DNA from: Luteolibacter sp.
GTDB lineage: Bacteria; Verrucomicrobiota; Verrucomicrobiia; Verrucomicrobiales; Akkermansiaceae
DNA: 64,000 nucleotides
Reading direction: 5' to 3'
Assembly (NCBI GenBank): GCA_030696085.1
Contig: JAUYNL010000044.1
Location: 1-64,000, forward strand
Both the position numbers and the translations under genes were made by a program. A model generated the notes under the pieces. It had not been told where the DNA came from and did not search any database. It saw only the letters and a program-made list of their open reading frames with translations. Positions 8,088 through 16,996 of the stretch are shown here, piece by piece (position 1 is the first letter of the stretch; the number at the start of each line of letters is the position of its first letter).

Positions 8088-9803
8088 TTATTTCACCAGC
8101 AATTCGTGCCGGGCGATTTCCTTGTTGTCCTCATAGAGGTGGACGGCGCAGGCGAGACAGGGATCGAACGAGTGAATCGTGCGGATGATCTCGAGTGGCT
8201 GTTGCGGATCGTGCACGGGAGTGCCGATGAGCGATGCCTCGTAGGCCGAGCGCTGGCCCTTGCCATCGCGCGGCGAGGCGTTCCATGTGCTCGGAACCAC
8301 CAGTTGATAGTTCTCGATCTTCTTGTCCTTGATGACCAGCCAGTGGGCCAGCGCGCCGCGCGGCGCCTCGCTGCAGCCAACACCGCGGGCTTCGGACGGC
8401 CAGGTGGACGGTTCCCAGCGCTCCTTGTTGAAGGTGCGCGTGTCGCCCGCCTTGATGTTGGCGAGGAGTTGATCAAAAAACTCCAGCCCCCAGCGCGCGG
8501 CGAGTTTCGATTCGATCGCGCGCGCGGCCGTGCGGCCGAGAGTGGAGAACAGGACTTCCGGCCCGGCTTTGAGCGCGGCGAGCGCCTCGGTCACCGCTTC
8601 CTTGATCTCCGACTGTCCGGACGCATAACCGACGAGCATTCGCGCCAGCGGCCCGACCTCCATGGCATGGCCCTTCCAGCGCGGCGTCTTGAGCCAACTG
8701 TATTTCGCATCCACATCAAGGTGCTCATACGGTGGTTTCGGACCGGAATACTTGAGCTTGGTTTCACCCTGCCATGGATGTTTGCCGCCCTCGCCGGAGT
8801 ATTCGTACCATGAATGATCGATAAACTCCCGCACGCCGGTGTCGTCCTTCGGATCCACCTCGTGAACCTTGGAAAGGTCGCGGCCGAGGATGGCACCGCG
8901 CGGGAACTTGAAGCTGCCGATGTCGGAAAAACCATTGCTCGGCAGATCGCCGTAGCAGAGGTAGTTTTCCAAGCCGCCGCCGATGCCCGCCCAATCGAGA
9001 TAGAACGGTGCCACGGCGAGCACGTCGGGAATGTAAACCTGCTCCACGAATTCAAGCCCGCGCTGTAGCGCCTGGCCAACGAAGGCGAGGCGCTCGGCGT
9101 TGATGGCGTTGGCCTCATCAAGATTGATCGAACACGGCGCTCCGCCGACCAGATAGTTCGGGTGCGGGTTCTTGCCGCCGAAGATCGTGTGGATCCTGAC
9201 GATTTCCTTCTGCCACTCGAGCGCTTCCAGATAGTGCGCAACCGCCATCAGGTTTGCCTCGGGCGGAAGTTTGTATGCCGGATGGCCCCAGTAGCCGTTC
9301 GCGAAGATTCCCAACTGGCCGCTCTCCACGAATTTCGTCAGGCGCTTCCGCACCTCGGCGAAATAATTCGGCGAGCTCTTCGGATACTTCGAGAGCTTCT
9401 GTGCGAGTTGCGAGGTGGCCGCCGGGTCCGCCTTGAGCGCGCTGACCACATCCACCCAGTCAAGCGCGTGGAGATGATAGAAGTGCACCACGTGGTCGTG
9501 GATGTATTGGGTGCAGAACATGATGTTGCGGATCAGTTCGGCATTCGGCGGGATTTTGATATCCAGCGCGTCCTCGACCGAGCGCACCGATGCCAGCGCG
9601 TGCACCGTGGTGCAGACGCCGCAGACGCGCTCCGCGAAGGCCCAGGCATCACGCGGGTCGCGTCCCTTGAGGATGATTTCAAGTCCGCGCACCATCGTTC
9701 CGGCACTCCAGGCATCGATGATTTTTCCGTCCTTCACCTCGGCCTCGATGCGCAGGTGCCCTTCAATGCGGGTGACGGGGTCCACTACAATTCGCTCACT
9801 CAT
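8088..9803 (-). CDS. hyaB: Group 1 [NiFe]-hydrogenase large subunit
   Basis: 571 aa. Holds the NiFe(CN)2CO active site. The N-terminal ligand motif is [12 protein letters not shown] (Cys61, Cys64) and the C-terminal motif is DPCLACAVH (Cys549, Cys552). Sixteen residues follow His555, ending RHELLVK, which is the peptide that HyaD should cut off. Internal segments such as [18 protein letters not shown] are typical of membrane-bound uptake hydrogenases. The gene sits eleven bases after the small subunit, so the pair is co-transcribed. Function: H2 oxidation at the periplasmic face. Confidence 0.97.
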   Translation of the reverse strand: MSERIVVDPVTRIEGHLRIEAEVKDGKIIDAWSAGTMVRGLEIILKGRDPRDAWAFAERVCGVCTTVHALASVRSVEDALDIKIPPNAELIRNIMFCTQYIHDHVVHFYHLHALDWVDVVSALKADPAATSQLAQKLSKYPKSSPNYFAEVRKRLTKFVESGQLGIFANGYWGHPAYKLPPEANLMAVAHYLEALEWQKEIVRIHTIFGGKNPHPNYLVGGAPCSINLDEANAINAERLAFVGQALQRGLEFVEQVYIPDVLAVAPFYLDWAGIGGGLENYLCYGDLPSNGFSDIGSFKFPRGAILGRDLSKVHEVDPKDDTGVREFIDHSWYEYSGEGGKHPWQGETKLKYSGPKPPYEHLDVDAKYSWLKTPRWKGHAMEVGPLARMLVGYASGQSEIKEAVTEALAALKAGPEVLFSTLGRTAARAIESKLAARWGLEFFDQLLANIKAGDTRTFNKERWEPSTWPSEARGVGCSEAPRGALAHWLVIKDKKIENYQLVVPSTWNASPRDGKGQRSAYEASLIGTPVHDPQQPLEIIRTIHSFDPCLACAVHLYEDNKEIARHELLVK

Positions 9804-9814
9804 GGCAGTAGAAG

Positions 9815-10966
9815 TCAGGGGTTATCTTCGGGTTTTTCGGCCTGTTCAATGCTTTCGCCAGCCTGTTCGCCGATGTCGTGGCGTTTGCGGAAATTGGTCA
9901 TGACCGCGTGCGCGGCGGCACCCGCCGCGGCCGCTCCGAGCACGGCCACGCCCACCGTATCGGCCGTGGATTCGATGCCGAAGCCCGGGAAATTCGGCAG
10001 CCGTTGATAGAACGGACCGTTGTCCCAGAAGTTCGCCTCCGAGCAGCCAATGCAGCCGTGGCCGGACTGGATGGGAAAGCTCACGCCGCCATTCCAGCGG
10101 ATTGTGCCGCAGGAGTTGTAGGTGCTCGGCCCGCGACAGCCGACTTTATACAAACAATAACCTTTGCGCGCGTTTTCATCGTCAAAGGATTCGACGAACA
10201 AGCCCGCGTCATAGTTCGGACGGCGGTAGCAGGTGTCATGCACGCGGCGCGAGTAGAACGCCTTCGGGCGGCCCAGCGAATCGAGCTGCGGGATGCGGTC
10301 GAAGGTGAGGATGTGCACCAGCACGCCGGCCATCACTTCCGCGATCGGCGGGCAGCCCTGCACGTTGATGATGGGTATGCCGGAAATGATCTTGTGGATC
10401 GGCGTGGCCTGCGTGGGATTGGGTTTCGCCGCCTGCACGCAGCCAGCGGAGGCGCAGTTTCCCCATGCGATGATGGCTTTCGCGTCCTTGGCGACGTCCT
10501 CGACGATCTGCAGCGCCGTCTTTCCGCCGATGCAGCAGTAAACGCCCTCATCGCCGAGTGGCACCGAGCCCTCGATGCAAAGCACATATTCACCTTTGTA
10601 TTTTTGGATCGTGTCGTGCAGGCAGGCTTCCGCCTGATGCCCCGAGGCGGCCATCAGCGTCTCGGTGTAGTCGAGTGAAAGCTTGTCGAGCAGGATGTCC
10701 GCAACGATCGGGTGAGAGGAGCGGATGAACGACTCGCTGCAGCAGGTGCATTCCTGGAAGTGCATCCAGACCACCGGCAGGCGGCGTTTGCTTTCCAGCG
10801 CCTCCACCACTTGGGCCACACCTTCCGGGCCGATGCCGATGCAGGCGCTCATCCAGGTGCAGAATTTGAGGAATTCCCGCCGGGGAACGCCCCGGGAAAG
10901 GATTTGCTGATAAACCGTCACGCTGTCGCGCGGGTCCGGGGTGGGGGGGGCGGCCATGGTTTCCAT
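9815..10966 (-). CDS. hyaA: [NiFe]-hydrogenase small subunit, six-cysteine O2-tolerant type
   Basis: 383 aa from METMAAPP; the much longer open frame upstream overlaps hypA and hypB and is not used. A Tat signal ([18 protein letters not shown], residues 30-47) exports the folded heterodimer. Around the proximal cluster all six cysteines of the [4Fe-3S] type are present: Cys73, Cys75, Cys76 (ECTCCSESF), Cys171 and Cys176 (GNCASAGC) and Cys205 (QGCPP). The spacings equal those of Cys17/19/20/115/120/149 in oxygen-tolerant membrane-bound hydrogenases. Medial and distal cluster ligands lie in [18 protein letters not shown] and [10 protein letters not shown]-terminal hydrophobic anchor ([18 protein letters not shown]) follows. 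Confidence 0.97.
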   Translation of the reverse strand: METMAAPPTPDPRDSVTVYQQILSRGVPRREFLKFCTWMSACIGIGPEGVAQVVEALESKRRLPVVWMHFQECTCCSESFIRSSHPIVADILLDKLSLDYTETLMAASGHQAEACLHDTIQKYKGEYVLCIEGSVPLGDEGVYCCIGGKTALQIVEDVAKDAKAIIAWGNCASAGCVQAAKPNPTQATPIHKIISGIPIINVQGCPPIAEVMAGVLVHILTFDRIPQLDSLGRPKAFYSRRVHDTCYRRPNYDAGLFVESFDDENARKGYCLYKVGCRGPSTYNSCGTIRWNGGVSFPIQSGHGCIGCSEANFWDNGPFYQRLPNFPGFGIESTADTVGVAVLGAAAAGAAAHAVMTNFRKRHDIGEQAGESIEQAEKPEDNP

Positions 10967-11146
10967 AAGCTCGGTGCCGCTGGGTGGCGCGGCGGTTTTG
11001 TGGTTTCTAACTGAAACAGCAGTGTTGCACCTTAATCCGTGATTCCAGTTCCGCACTATGCATATCCTCTTACATGCCGCGCGTTTTTTGCCCGCTTCAT
11101 GAACCTGTCTCGACGCAGCGCGCGGCCTGTGCTTTCCACTCACAAC

Positions 11147-11494
11147 GTGCACGAAGTCGGCATCATGGAATCCGCGCTTGCGCTGGTGGCGCGGCACGCC
11201 GCCGGTCACGGCGATCGGCGGGTGAGCCGCGTGGTGCTGCGGATCGGCGCGCTGGCCGGGGTGGAAATCGAATCGCTGTGCTTCGCATTCGGCGTGGTTT
11301 CGCGCGGCACTGTGGCGGAGGGTGCGGATTTCGAAATTGAAGAGGTGCCGGTGGCGGTTTATTGCCATGGATGCCATTTGGAGTTCGCCGTGGAAACCGG
11401 CGGCTTCATTTTCACCTGCCCGAACTGCGGCGATCTCTGCGGCGAGATCCGGCGCGGACGCGAACTCGAACTCAGCCGCATTGAAATGACCTGA
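11147..11494 (+). CDS. hypA: Hydrogenase nickel incorporation protein HypA
   Basis: 115 aa using the GTG at 11147, giving (M)HEVGIMESALAL, the normal HypA N-terminus in which His2 binds nickel. Upstream ATGs would add an unrelated extension. The zinc finger is visible as YCHGCHLEF and TCPNCGDLC in the C-terminal half. HypA hands nickel with HypB to the large subunit. First gene of hypABFCD, divergent from hyaA; the 180-base gap between must contain both promoters. hypB starts four bases after its stop. Confidence 0.93.
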   Translation: MHEVGIMESALALVARHAAGHGDRRVSRVVLRIGALAGVEIESLCFAFGVVSRGTVAEGADFEIEEVPVAVYCHGCHLEFAVETGGFIFTCPNCGDLCGEIRRGRELELSRIEMT

Positions 11495-11498
11495 TCCC

Positions 11499-12248
11499 AT
11501 GTGCCTCGAATGCGGCTGCAACCACCCTGTCCCCTTCGGGGTGAAGGTCCTCAGCGTGATCGCGCCCGGCCTGCTCAAGCCGCGCGTGCCGGACGGGCCA
11601 CACACCATCGAGGTGCATGCGTCGTTGCTGGCGCAAAACGACGATGCGGCGGCCCGCAACCGCGCGCGTTTCGCAAGCCACGGCATGCTCGCGCTCAACC
11701 TGCTTTCATCGCCCGGCGCCGGCAAGACGACGCTGCTTTCGCGCACCGTCGATGTGTTCGGCCATGAACAGCGCTGCGCGGTGCTCGTCGGTGATCTGGA
11801 AACCGACAACGACGCCCGCCGGATCCATCGGCCGCATTTGCCGGTGGTGCAAATCACCACCGGCACCGCCTGCCATCTCGATGCCGAAATGATCGCACGC
11901 GGCCTGGACACGCTGTCACTCGACGGGGTGCGCGTGATGTTCATCGAAAACGTCGGCAACCTCGTCTGCCCGGCCGCCTTCGATCTCGGCGAAACAAAGC
12001 GTGTGGTCCTTCTTTCCGCCACCGAGGGCGAGGACAAGCCACTCAAATACCCGCCGATTTTCAAATCCGCCGACCTCGTATTGCTCACCAAGATCGACGT
12101 CGCGGACGCGCTCGGTTTCGACATCGCCACCGCGGTGGAAAACATCCGCCGCATCGCGCCGCAAGCGGAGTTGATACAACTCTCCGCCCGCAGCGGCGAG
12201 GGCATGGACGAGTGGCATGACTTCCTGCGCCATCACCTGCCCGTATGA
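11499..12248 (+). CDS. hypB: Hydrogenase nickel incorporation GTPase HypB
   Basis: 249 aa. The N-terminus MCLECGCN carries the CxxCxC high-affinity nickel site. The P-loop is LLSSPGAGKTTLL (about residues 67-79), followed by DLETDNDARR, ENVGNLVCP (metal-binding Cys at the dimer interface) and LTKIDV (the G4-like NKxD element). No polyhistidine stretch is present, unlike rhizobial HypB. It couples GTP hydrolysis to nickel delivery. Its stop overlaps the hypF start by four bases. Confidence 0.97.
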   Translation: MCLECGCNHPVPFGVKVLSVIAPGLLKPRVPDGPHTIEVHASLLAQNDDAAARNRARFASHGMLALNLLSSPGAGKTTLLSRTVDVFGHEQRCAVLVGDLETDNDARRIHRPHLPVVQITTGTACHLDAEMIARGLDTLSLDGVRVMFIENVGNLVCPAAFDLGETKRVVLLSATEGEDKPLKYPPIFKSADLVLLTKIDVADALGFDIATAVENIRRIAPQAELIQLSARSGEGMDEWHDFLRHHLPV

Positions 12249-14719
12249 AACCCGCGAGTCCGCCGCTTGACCGCATGTTGCGCGTGCGCGGCACGGTGCA
12301 GGGCGTCGGCTTCCGGCCATTCGTGCTGCGCCTCGCCAGCGAGCTGGGCGTGCGCGGCTGGGTGCGCAACGATGCCGAAGGCGTGCTGATCCGCGCGCTC
12401 GGCGATACGAAGCAGTTGGATCAACTCGCCCTGCAAGTCGTTAGCAAGGCCCCTGCAGCCGCGCGCGTCACCAGCGTCGAGTGGCTTGACCAAGGAGGGG
12501 CGGAATCCGTCCGCCCATGCGGATGGGAAGCCGATGAACAGTCAAAAGGGGCTATGCATCGTCACTTCATCCGCACGGCGAACGGATTTCGCAGCTCCTT
12601 GTTTTCTAGGATCGGCATCGCGCCCGATCCGTCGATGGAGGATAAGTTTTCGCCTGTCAGTTTCACCATTATCGAAAGCGGCGCCCCGTCCGGAGAAATC
12701 AAGACCAGCGCCCCGGTCGATCTCGCGCCGTGCGATGACTGCCGCCGCGAGTTGAATGATCCCGCCGACCGGCGACATGGTTATCCATTCATCAACTGCA
12801 CGCAGTGCGGTCCGCGCTATACCATCATCGAGCACCTGCCTTACGACCGTCCGCAGACGACGATGGCGGCATTCACCATGTGTCCGGCCTGCCAGCGCGA
12901 ATATGAAAACCCGGCCGATCGCCGGTTTCATGCCGAGCCGAATGCCTGCCCAGTCTGCGGCCCTCAGTTGTGTCTCACAAATCCAGATGGAAACGCGCTG
13001 GCGGAAGGCCCCGCCGCATTGGAACGCGCGGTTTCCGCGCTGAAGCACGGCGGCATCGTCGCCGTCAAGGGCGTGGGCGGATTCCATCTGATGACGGATG
13101 CGGCCGCCGAATCCGCAGTCGCCGAACTCCGCCGCCGCAAGCACCGTGAGGAAAAACCCTTCGCCGTGATGTTCCGCGATGTCGCCATGCTGCGGGAATG
13201 GGCTGAGGTTTCTTCCGCTGCGGAAACATTGCTGAAATCACCGCAACGCCCGATCGTGCTGGTGCCGAAACACCCGGAACGCACGCTGGCAGCTGCCGTG
13301 GCTCCGAACAACCCCTGGCTTGGAGCCATGCTGCCATCGTCGCCACTACACCTTCTTTTGTTAGATAGCGCAAATCGCCCGCTCATCGCCACCAGCGCCA
13401 ACCTCTCCGACGAGCCGCTCTGCACCGATGATGACGAGGCCCGCGAGCGTCTCACCGGCATCGCGGACCTGTTCCTCGGCCACAACCGCGCCATCGCCCG
13501 GCCGGTGGATGATTCCATCGCGCGCTTCACTCCCGGTGGCGCGGCCATCGTGCTGCGCCGCGCGCGCGCCCATGCGCCATCGCCGCTGGAACTGCCCGCA
13601 GCTCTGCAACAAGCGATCATTTGTGTGGGAGCCCAGATGAAAAACACAGTCGCCGTGGCATCCGGCCGCAGGCTGGTGCTCAGCCCGCACATCGGCGACC
13701 TCGGCGGCAGCGCCACTCACCGCGTCTTCGCCCGCACCATCGGGGCGCTTTCCTCGCTGCTCGCCGCCAAGTCCGCCGCGGTGGTTTGCGACAAGCATCC
13801 GGATTACCACTCGACGCGCTTCGCCATCGACAGCGGTCTGCCACGCATCGCCGTGCAACATCATCTGGCACATGTGCTTGCCGTTTTGTTAGAGCATCGG
13901 CATCCCGCCGACGGGGTGCTCGGCGTGGCCTGGGACGGCACCGGTTATGGCGAGGACGGCACCGTATGGGGCGGCGAATTCATCCTGCTGCGAAGTGGCC
14001 GCGCCATCCGTTTCGCGCACTTGAAACCGTTCCGGTTGCCGGGTGGCGAGGCCGCCGTGCGCGATGCGCGCCGGGTGGCGGTGGCCATGGCTGGAGAACA
14101 GGGCGGCGATGTGGCGGAGCGCTTCGGTTTCAGCAAAAACGAAGCAGCCACCCTGCAAGCGATGATGGCTCAACATATCAACTCGCCCGTATGCACCAGC
14201 GCGGGACGCTTGTTCGATGGCTTCGGTGCGCTGCTCGGCCTTGGCGCGCGCAATTTCTTCGAAGGTCAGATTCCGCTGGCCGTGGAGGCCGCCGCATTCG
14301 GAGCATCGCCGGATGGCGAGGCACTTCCATTCCCCGTTGTCCAAGCCGCTGAAGGCGCCAACTGGGAAATCGACTGGAGCCCGCCGCTCGCACACTTGTT
14401 AGATAATCCTCTGCGCGACGTGCCCGGCATGGCCGCGGCATTTCACCGCGGGCTGGCAGACGCCATCGTCGAAGTTTCCCGCCTGGCCGATGTTTCCAGC
14501 GTAGCGCTCTCCGGCGGATGTTTTCAGAATGCCCTGCTGCGCCATGTTGCGGAAGCCCGCCTGTCAGCCGCGGGCTTCAAAGTGCTCGCCGCGCGCGAAT
14601 TGCCGCCGCATGATGGGGCCATCGCCGCGGGTCAGGCGCTCGCCGCCTTGTGGAATCTCACCACTGTCGAAAACCCAAACCCCATCATCCCATGTGCCTC
14701 GCCGTTCCCGGAAAAGTAA
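12245..14719 (+). CDS. hypF: Carbamoyltransferase HypF, with in-frame insert
   Basis: 824 aa, longer than the usual 750-780. It makes thiocarbamoyl-HypE, the cyanide-ligand precursor. Domains in order: acylphosphatase (residues 8-95, GTVQGVGFRPFVLRLA), two zinc fingers (CDDCRREL...CTQCGPRY and CPACQREY...CPVCGP, about 160-245), a YrdC-like domain (about 260-440) and the Kae1-like carbamoyltransferase (about 460-810, with VQHHLAHVLAV and AWDGTGYGEDG). Between the acylphosphatase and zinc fingers lies an extra segment of roughly 50 residues, about 82-133, that begins in a GC-rich palindrome and looks like inserted repeat DNA. All catalytic motifs remain. Confidence 0.96.
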   Translation: MKPASPPLDRMLRVRGTVQGVGFRPFVLRLASELGVRGWVRNDAEGVLIRALGDTKQLDQLALQVVSKAPAAARVTSVEWLDQGGAESVRPCGWEADEQSKGAMHRHFIRTANGFRSSLFSRIGIAPDPSMEDKFSPVSFTIIESGAPSGEIKTSAPVDLAPCDDCRRELNDPADRRHGYPFINCTQCGPRYTIIEHLPYDRPQTTMAAFTMCPACQREYENPADRRFHAEPNACPVCGPQLCLTNPDGNALAEGPAALERAVSALKHGGIVAVKGVGGFHLMTDAAAESAVAELRRRKHREEKPFAVMFRDVAMLREWAEVSSAAETLLKSPQRPIVLVPKHPERTLAAAVAPNNPWLGAMLPSSPLHLLLLDSANRPLIATSANLSDEPLCTDDDEARERLTGIADLFLGHNRAIARPVDDSIARFTPGGAAIVLRRARAHAPSPLELPAALQQAIICVGAQMKNTVAVASGRRLVLSPHIGDLGGSATHRVFARTIGALSSLLAAKSAAVVCDKHPDYHSTRFAIDSGLPRIAVQHHLAHVLAVLLEHRHPADGVLGVAWDGTGYGEDGTVWGGEFILLRSGRAIRFAHLKPFRLPGGEAAVRDARRVAVAMAGEQGGDVAERFGFSKNEAATLQAMMAQHINSPVCTSAGRLFDGFGALLGLGARNFFEGQIPLAVEAAAFGASPDGEALPFPVVQAAEGANWEIDWSPPLAHLLDNPLRDVPGMAAAFHRGLADAIVEVSRLADVSSVALSGGCFQNALLRHVAEARLSAAGFKVLAARELPPHDGAIAAGQALAALWNLTTVENPNPIIPCASPFPEK
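12498..12516. repeat. Palindromic repeat inside hypF
   Basis: GGGCGGA (12498-12504) and TCCGCCC (12510-12516) form a perfect seven-base stem with loop ATCCG. It lies at the left edge of the segment in HypF that has no counterpart in normal family members, so I take it as part of an inserted element read in-frame. Confidence 0.5.
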
Positions 14720-14955
14720 TTGATATCATCGGTGACGATCCGCTCCTGCGCAGCGCGCGCGTGAGCTTCGCCGGCGTAATCAAGGAAGTCAGCCTCACCT
14801 GTGCGCCCGAGGCGAAACCCGGCGACTACGTGCTCGTCCACGTCGGCGTGGCCATCAGCGTGGTTGACGAAAAGGAGGCCGCGGAAACCATGTCATATCT
14901 CCAACAGATGGGCGAACTCGACGGCCTCGAACTACCCGATTCCGCCGCAACATGA
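14692..14955 (+). CDS. hypC: Hydrogenase assembly chaperone HypC
   Basis: 87 aa starting [12 protein letters not shown], the invariant HypC opening whose Cys2 binds the iron centre together with HypD. The start overlaps the 3' end of hypF by 28 bases in another frame, and its stop overlaps the hypD ATG, so translation of hypF-hypC-hypD is tightly linked. HypC also escorts the precursor large subunit. Length is normal. Confidence 0.95.
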   Translation: MCLAVPGKVIDIIGDDPLLRSARVSFAGVIKEVSLTCAPEAKPGDYVLVHVGVAISVVDEKEAAETMSYLQQMGELDGLELPDSAAT

Positions 14956-16049
14956 AATACGTCGATGAATACCGCGACGCGGCGCTCGTCCACAAACTCG
15001 CCGCCGCCATCGACCGCATCACCACGCGGCCGTGGACGATCATGGAAATCTGCGGCGGCCAGACACACGCCATCGTCAAGTTCGGCCTCGATGAATTGCT
15101 GCCGGAAAACATCACGCTCGTTCACGGACCCGGCTGCCCGGTGTGCGTGACCAGCGCCGGGTTGATCGACCAGGCCGTCGAGCTGGCATTGGAATACGGC
15201 GCGATCCTCTGCTCCTTCGGCGACATGCTGCGGGTGCCCGGCAACACCATCGACCTGCTCACCGCCAAAGCCCGCGGCGGCGACGTGCGCGTCGTTTATT
15301 CGCCGCTCGACGCCCTGGCCATCGCGCGGGAAAACCCTGGAAAACAAGTGGTTTTCTTCGCCGTGGGATTCGAAACCACCGCACCCGCGAATGGCATGGC
15401 TGTGTTGCAAGCGGAGCACACCGGCGTGAAAAATTTCTCCATCCTCACCTCGCAAGTGCTGGTGCCACCGGCGATGCGCGCCATCCTCGGCGCGGCGGAC
15501 AACCGCGTGGAGGGATTCCTCGCCGCCGGCCATGTCTGCACCATCATGGGCACCGCCGACTACGGCCCGATCGCCCGCGAATACAATGCGCCAATCATCA
15601 TCACCGGCTTCGAGCCCGTGGACATCCTCGGAGGGATTTACTTATGTGTGAAACAACTCGAGGAAGGCCGCGCCGAAGTCGAGAACGCCTACGCCCGCGC
15701 CGTCAGGGACGAGGGCAATTTCCACGCCCGCCGGATTGTCGAACAGGTCTTTGAAATCACCGACCGCGATTGGCGCGGCATCGGCGTGATTCCACAAAGC
15801 GGCTTGTCGGTTAGAAAATCCCATGCAGCCTACGATGCGAACCTGCGCTTCACTTTGAAGTCCGCGGCAGACACCGGTGCCGGCGAGTGCATCAGTGGCG
15901 AAATCATGCGCGGCGTGAAAAAACCGCACGACTGCACGGCCTTCGGCACCCGCTGCCAGCCGGAGCACCCGCTCGGCGCGCCGATGGTTTCCAGCGAAGG
16001 TGCCTGCGCCGCTTACTTCCGCTACCGAGGGCGGGGTGGATGCCAGTAA
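14952..16049 (+). CDS. hypD: Hydrogenase Fe(CN)2CO assembly protein HypD, C-terminus replaced
   Basis: 365 aa iron-sulfur scaffold that assembles the Fe(CN)2CO unit with HypC and HypE. Signatures: [46 protein letters not shown] and the C-terminal [19 protein letters not shown] region that supplies cluster Cys. The last residues read [11 protein letters not shown] second copy of the final 62 bases lies at 18743-18804 and ends FRYRRHADR. The native gene evidently continued there before DNA was inserted at the 3' end. The protein should remain functional because only the last few residues differ. Confidence 0.95.
   Translation: MKYVDEYRDAALVHKLAAAIDRITTRPWTIMEICGGQTHAIVKFGLDELLPENITLVHGPGCPVCVTSAGLIDQAVELALEYGAILCSFGDMLRVPGNTIDLLTAKARGGDVRVVYSPLDALAIARENPGKQVVFFAVGFETTAPANGMAVLQAEHTGVKNFSILTSQVLVPPAMRAILGAADNRVEGFLAAGHVCTIMGTADYGPIAREYNAPIIITGFEPVDILGGIYLCVKQLEEGRAEVENAYARAVRDEGNFHARRIVEQVFEITDRDWRGIGVIPQSGLSVRKSHAAYDANLRFTLKSAADTGAGECISGEIMRGVKKPHDCTAFGTRCQPEHPLGAPMVSSEGACAAYFRYRGRGGCQ
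15966..16027 (+). repeat. hypD 3'-end repeat, left copy
   Basis: Sixty-two bases encoding [20 protein letters not shown] plus one partial codon. They match 18743-18804 at 58 positions. All four mismatches are synonymous third-base changes (GTT/GTC, GAA/GAG, GCT/GCG, TAC/TAT). Together the two copies bracket the 2.7 kb insert. Confidence 0.85.
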
Positions 16050-16055
16050 CTCGAT

Positions 16056-16301
16056 TCAGGAAACCTTGGCACCTCGGCGCTTCTTCGGGGAAGGAAACGT
16101 GTCATGCGGCGCTCCCTCAAGTTCCCATCCAGCCGCCTTCTTGTTCCGGCCGCCCCATTGCTTGAAGAAAAACGCCACATCTTGCTTCTCGCACTGGTCG
16201 CGGATCGAAGTAGCCCACTCCGGCTTCATCGGTCGCGGGCTGGCTCCGCTTTCGCCGCCGACGATTAGCCAGTCGATTCCCTTGAGGTTCAACTTGAGCA
16301 A
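16056..16301 (-). pseudogene. Truncated phage Gp37/Gp68 (DUF5131) family remnant
   Basis: About 81 codons match the C-terminal third of DUF5131 proteins: LKGIDWLIVGGESGASPRPM, then PEWATSIRDQCEKQDVAFFFKQWGGRNKK. The family is normally about 250 aa and radical-SAM-like with N-terminal Cys motifs; none of that is present. The frame is closed by a stop just upstream of 16313 and no ATG is available, so the piece is a relic. It abuts the left hypD repeat junction, as expected for a breakpoint. Confidence 0.7.
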
Positions 16302-16369
16302 AGGGTCCGCTCAGGGGCTCACAAGAATGACCTATTGTAAAAACCTGACTCATGCCATGATTTCGGCAA

Positions 16370-16996
16370 TCAATCAAAATTCAGAGCAGCGATTTCATCG
16401 TAGAGTGTTTTCGCCGACGACAAACTGAGCAAAGTTTCCCAATCCTCAAAAAAATCCGGGATGCGTGCTCGTTGTGCGGAAAAGTTGATTTTTTTTCTTC
16501 GCCGTCCGGAACGACCGCTAGCAGAGACAAGGAGGTTTTGCAGAACCACTTTGGGATCAGGAATTGTTTCGAGATCACGCCAAGGTGGAAGCTGGAGAGG
16601 GATGCGACCATTCGGGTTTCCGGATGCGCTGCGCAAGGCGCTCTCGGACACCAGTAACCACGCCTCGGTCATGCGTACGGGAATCACCGGGACCCAATGG
16701 CGTGCGGGACTTTCCCTTAACGAATCTATTGCATCGGAGATTTCCCTCCTTCTGTTGGAAGGAGACTCGCGGTCCGAATCGCGGTGAATGAAGATGACAT
16801 CAGCAGGAAACAACTCGGATGCAGTGGCGATCTTTTGCGGTAATAACCGCGGTGGTCTGGGGAGTTCGTGGAGATCCGCAGTCTGGCCCATCCATTCGAA
16901 TCCTGGATGGTGACGCAGGAGCATCCAGCGCAGTATTGGAATCAGAACCCTGTCGGATGTGCCCTCAGCGACCAATGTGAAGCGGAGAGTCGTCAT
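16370..16996 (-). CDS. DUF4276 family TOPRIM-like protein
   Basis: 208 aa. The N-terminal TLVAEGTSDRVLIPIL contains Glu11 and Asp15, and FIHRDSDRES gives Asp73 and Asp75, together the acidic pattern of OLD-type TOPRIM nucleases. PVRMTEAWLL is a further hallmark of DUF4276. It overlaps the upstream ATPase gene by four bases (ATGA), so the two are co-translated. Such AAA15/TOPRIM pairs resemble PARIS (AriA plus AriB), although AriB carries DUF4435. I infer an effector nuclease released or activated by the ATPase on phage infection; the sequence alone does not prove it. Confidence 0.75.
   Translation of the reverse strand: MTTLRFTLVAEGTSDRVLIPILRWMLLRHHPGFEWMGQTADLHELPRPPRLLPQKIATASELFPADVIFIHRDSDRESPSNRRREISDAIDSLRESPARHWVPVIPVRMTEAWLLVSESALRSASGNPNGRIPLQLPPWRDLETIPDPKVVLQNLLVSASGRSGRRRKKINFSAQRARIPDFFEDWETLLSLSSAKTLYDEIAALNFD

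Noticed and set aside
10967-12205. Long minus-strand open frame that extends hyaA upstream to a 796-codon ORF
   Set aside because: It runs antisense through hypA and hypB, and family length, Tat signal and start context all fit METMAAPP at 10966.
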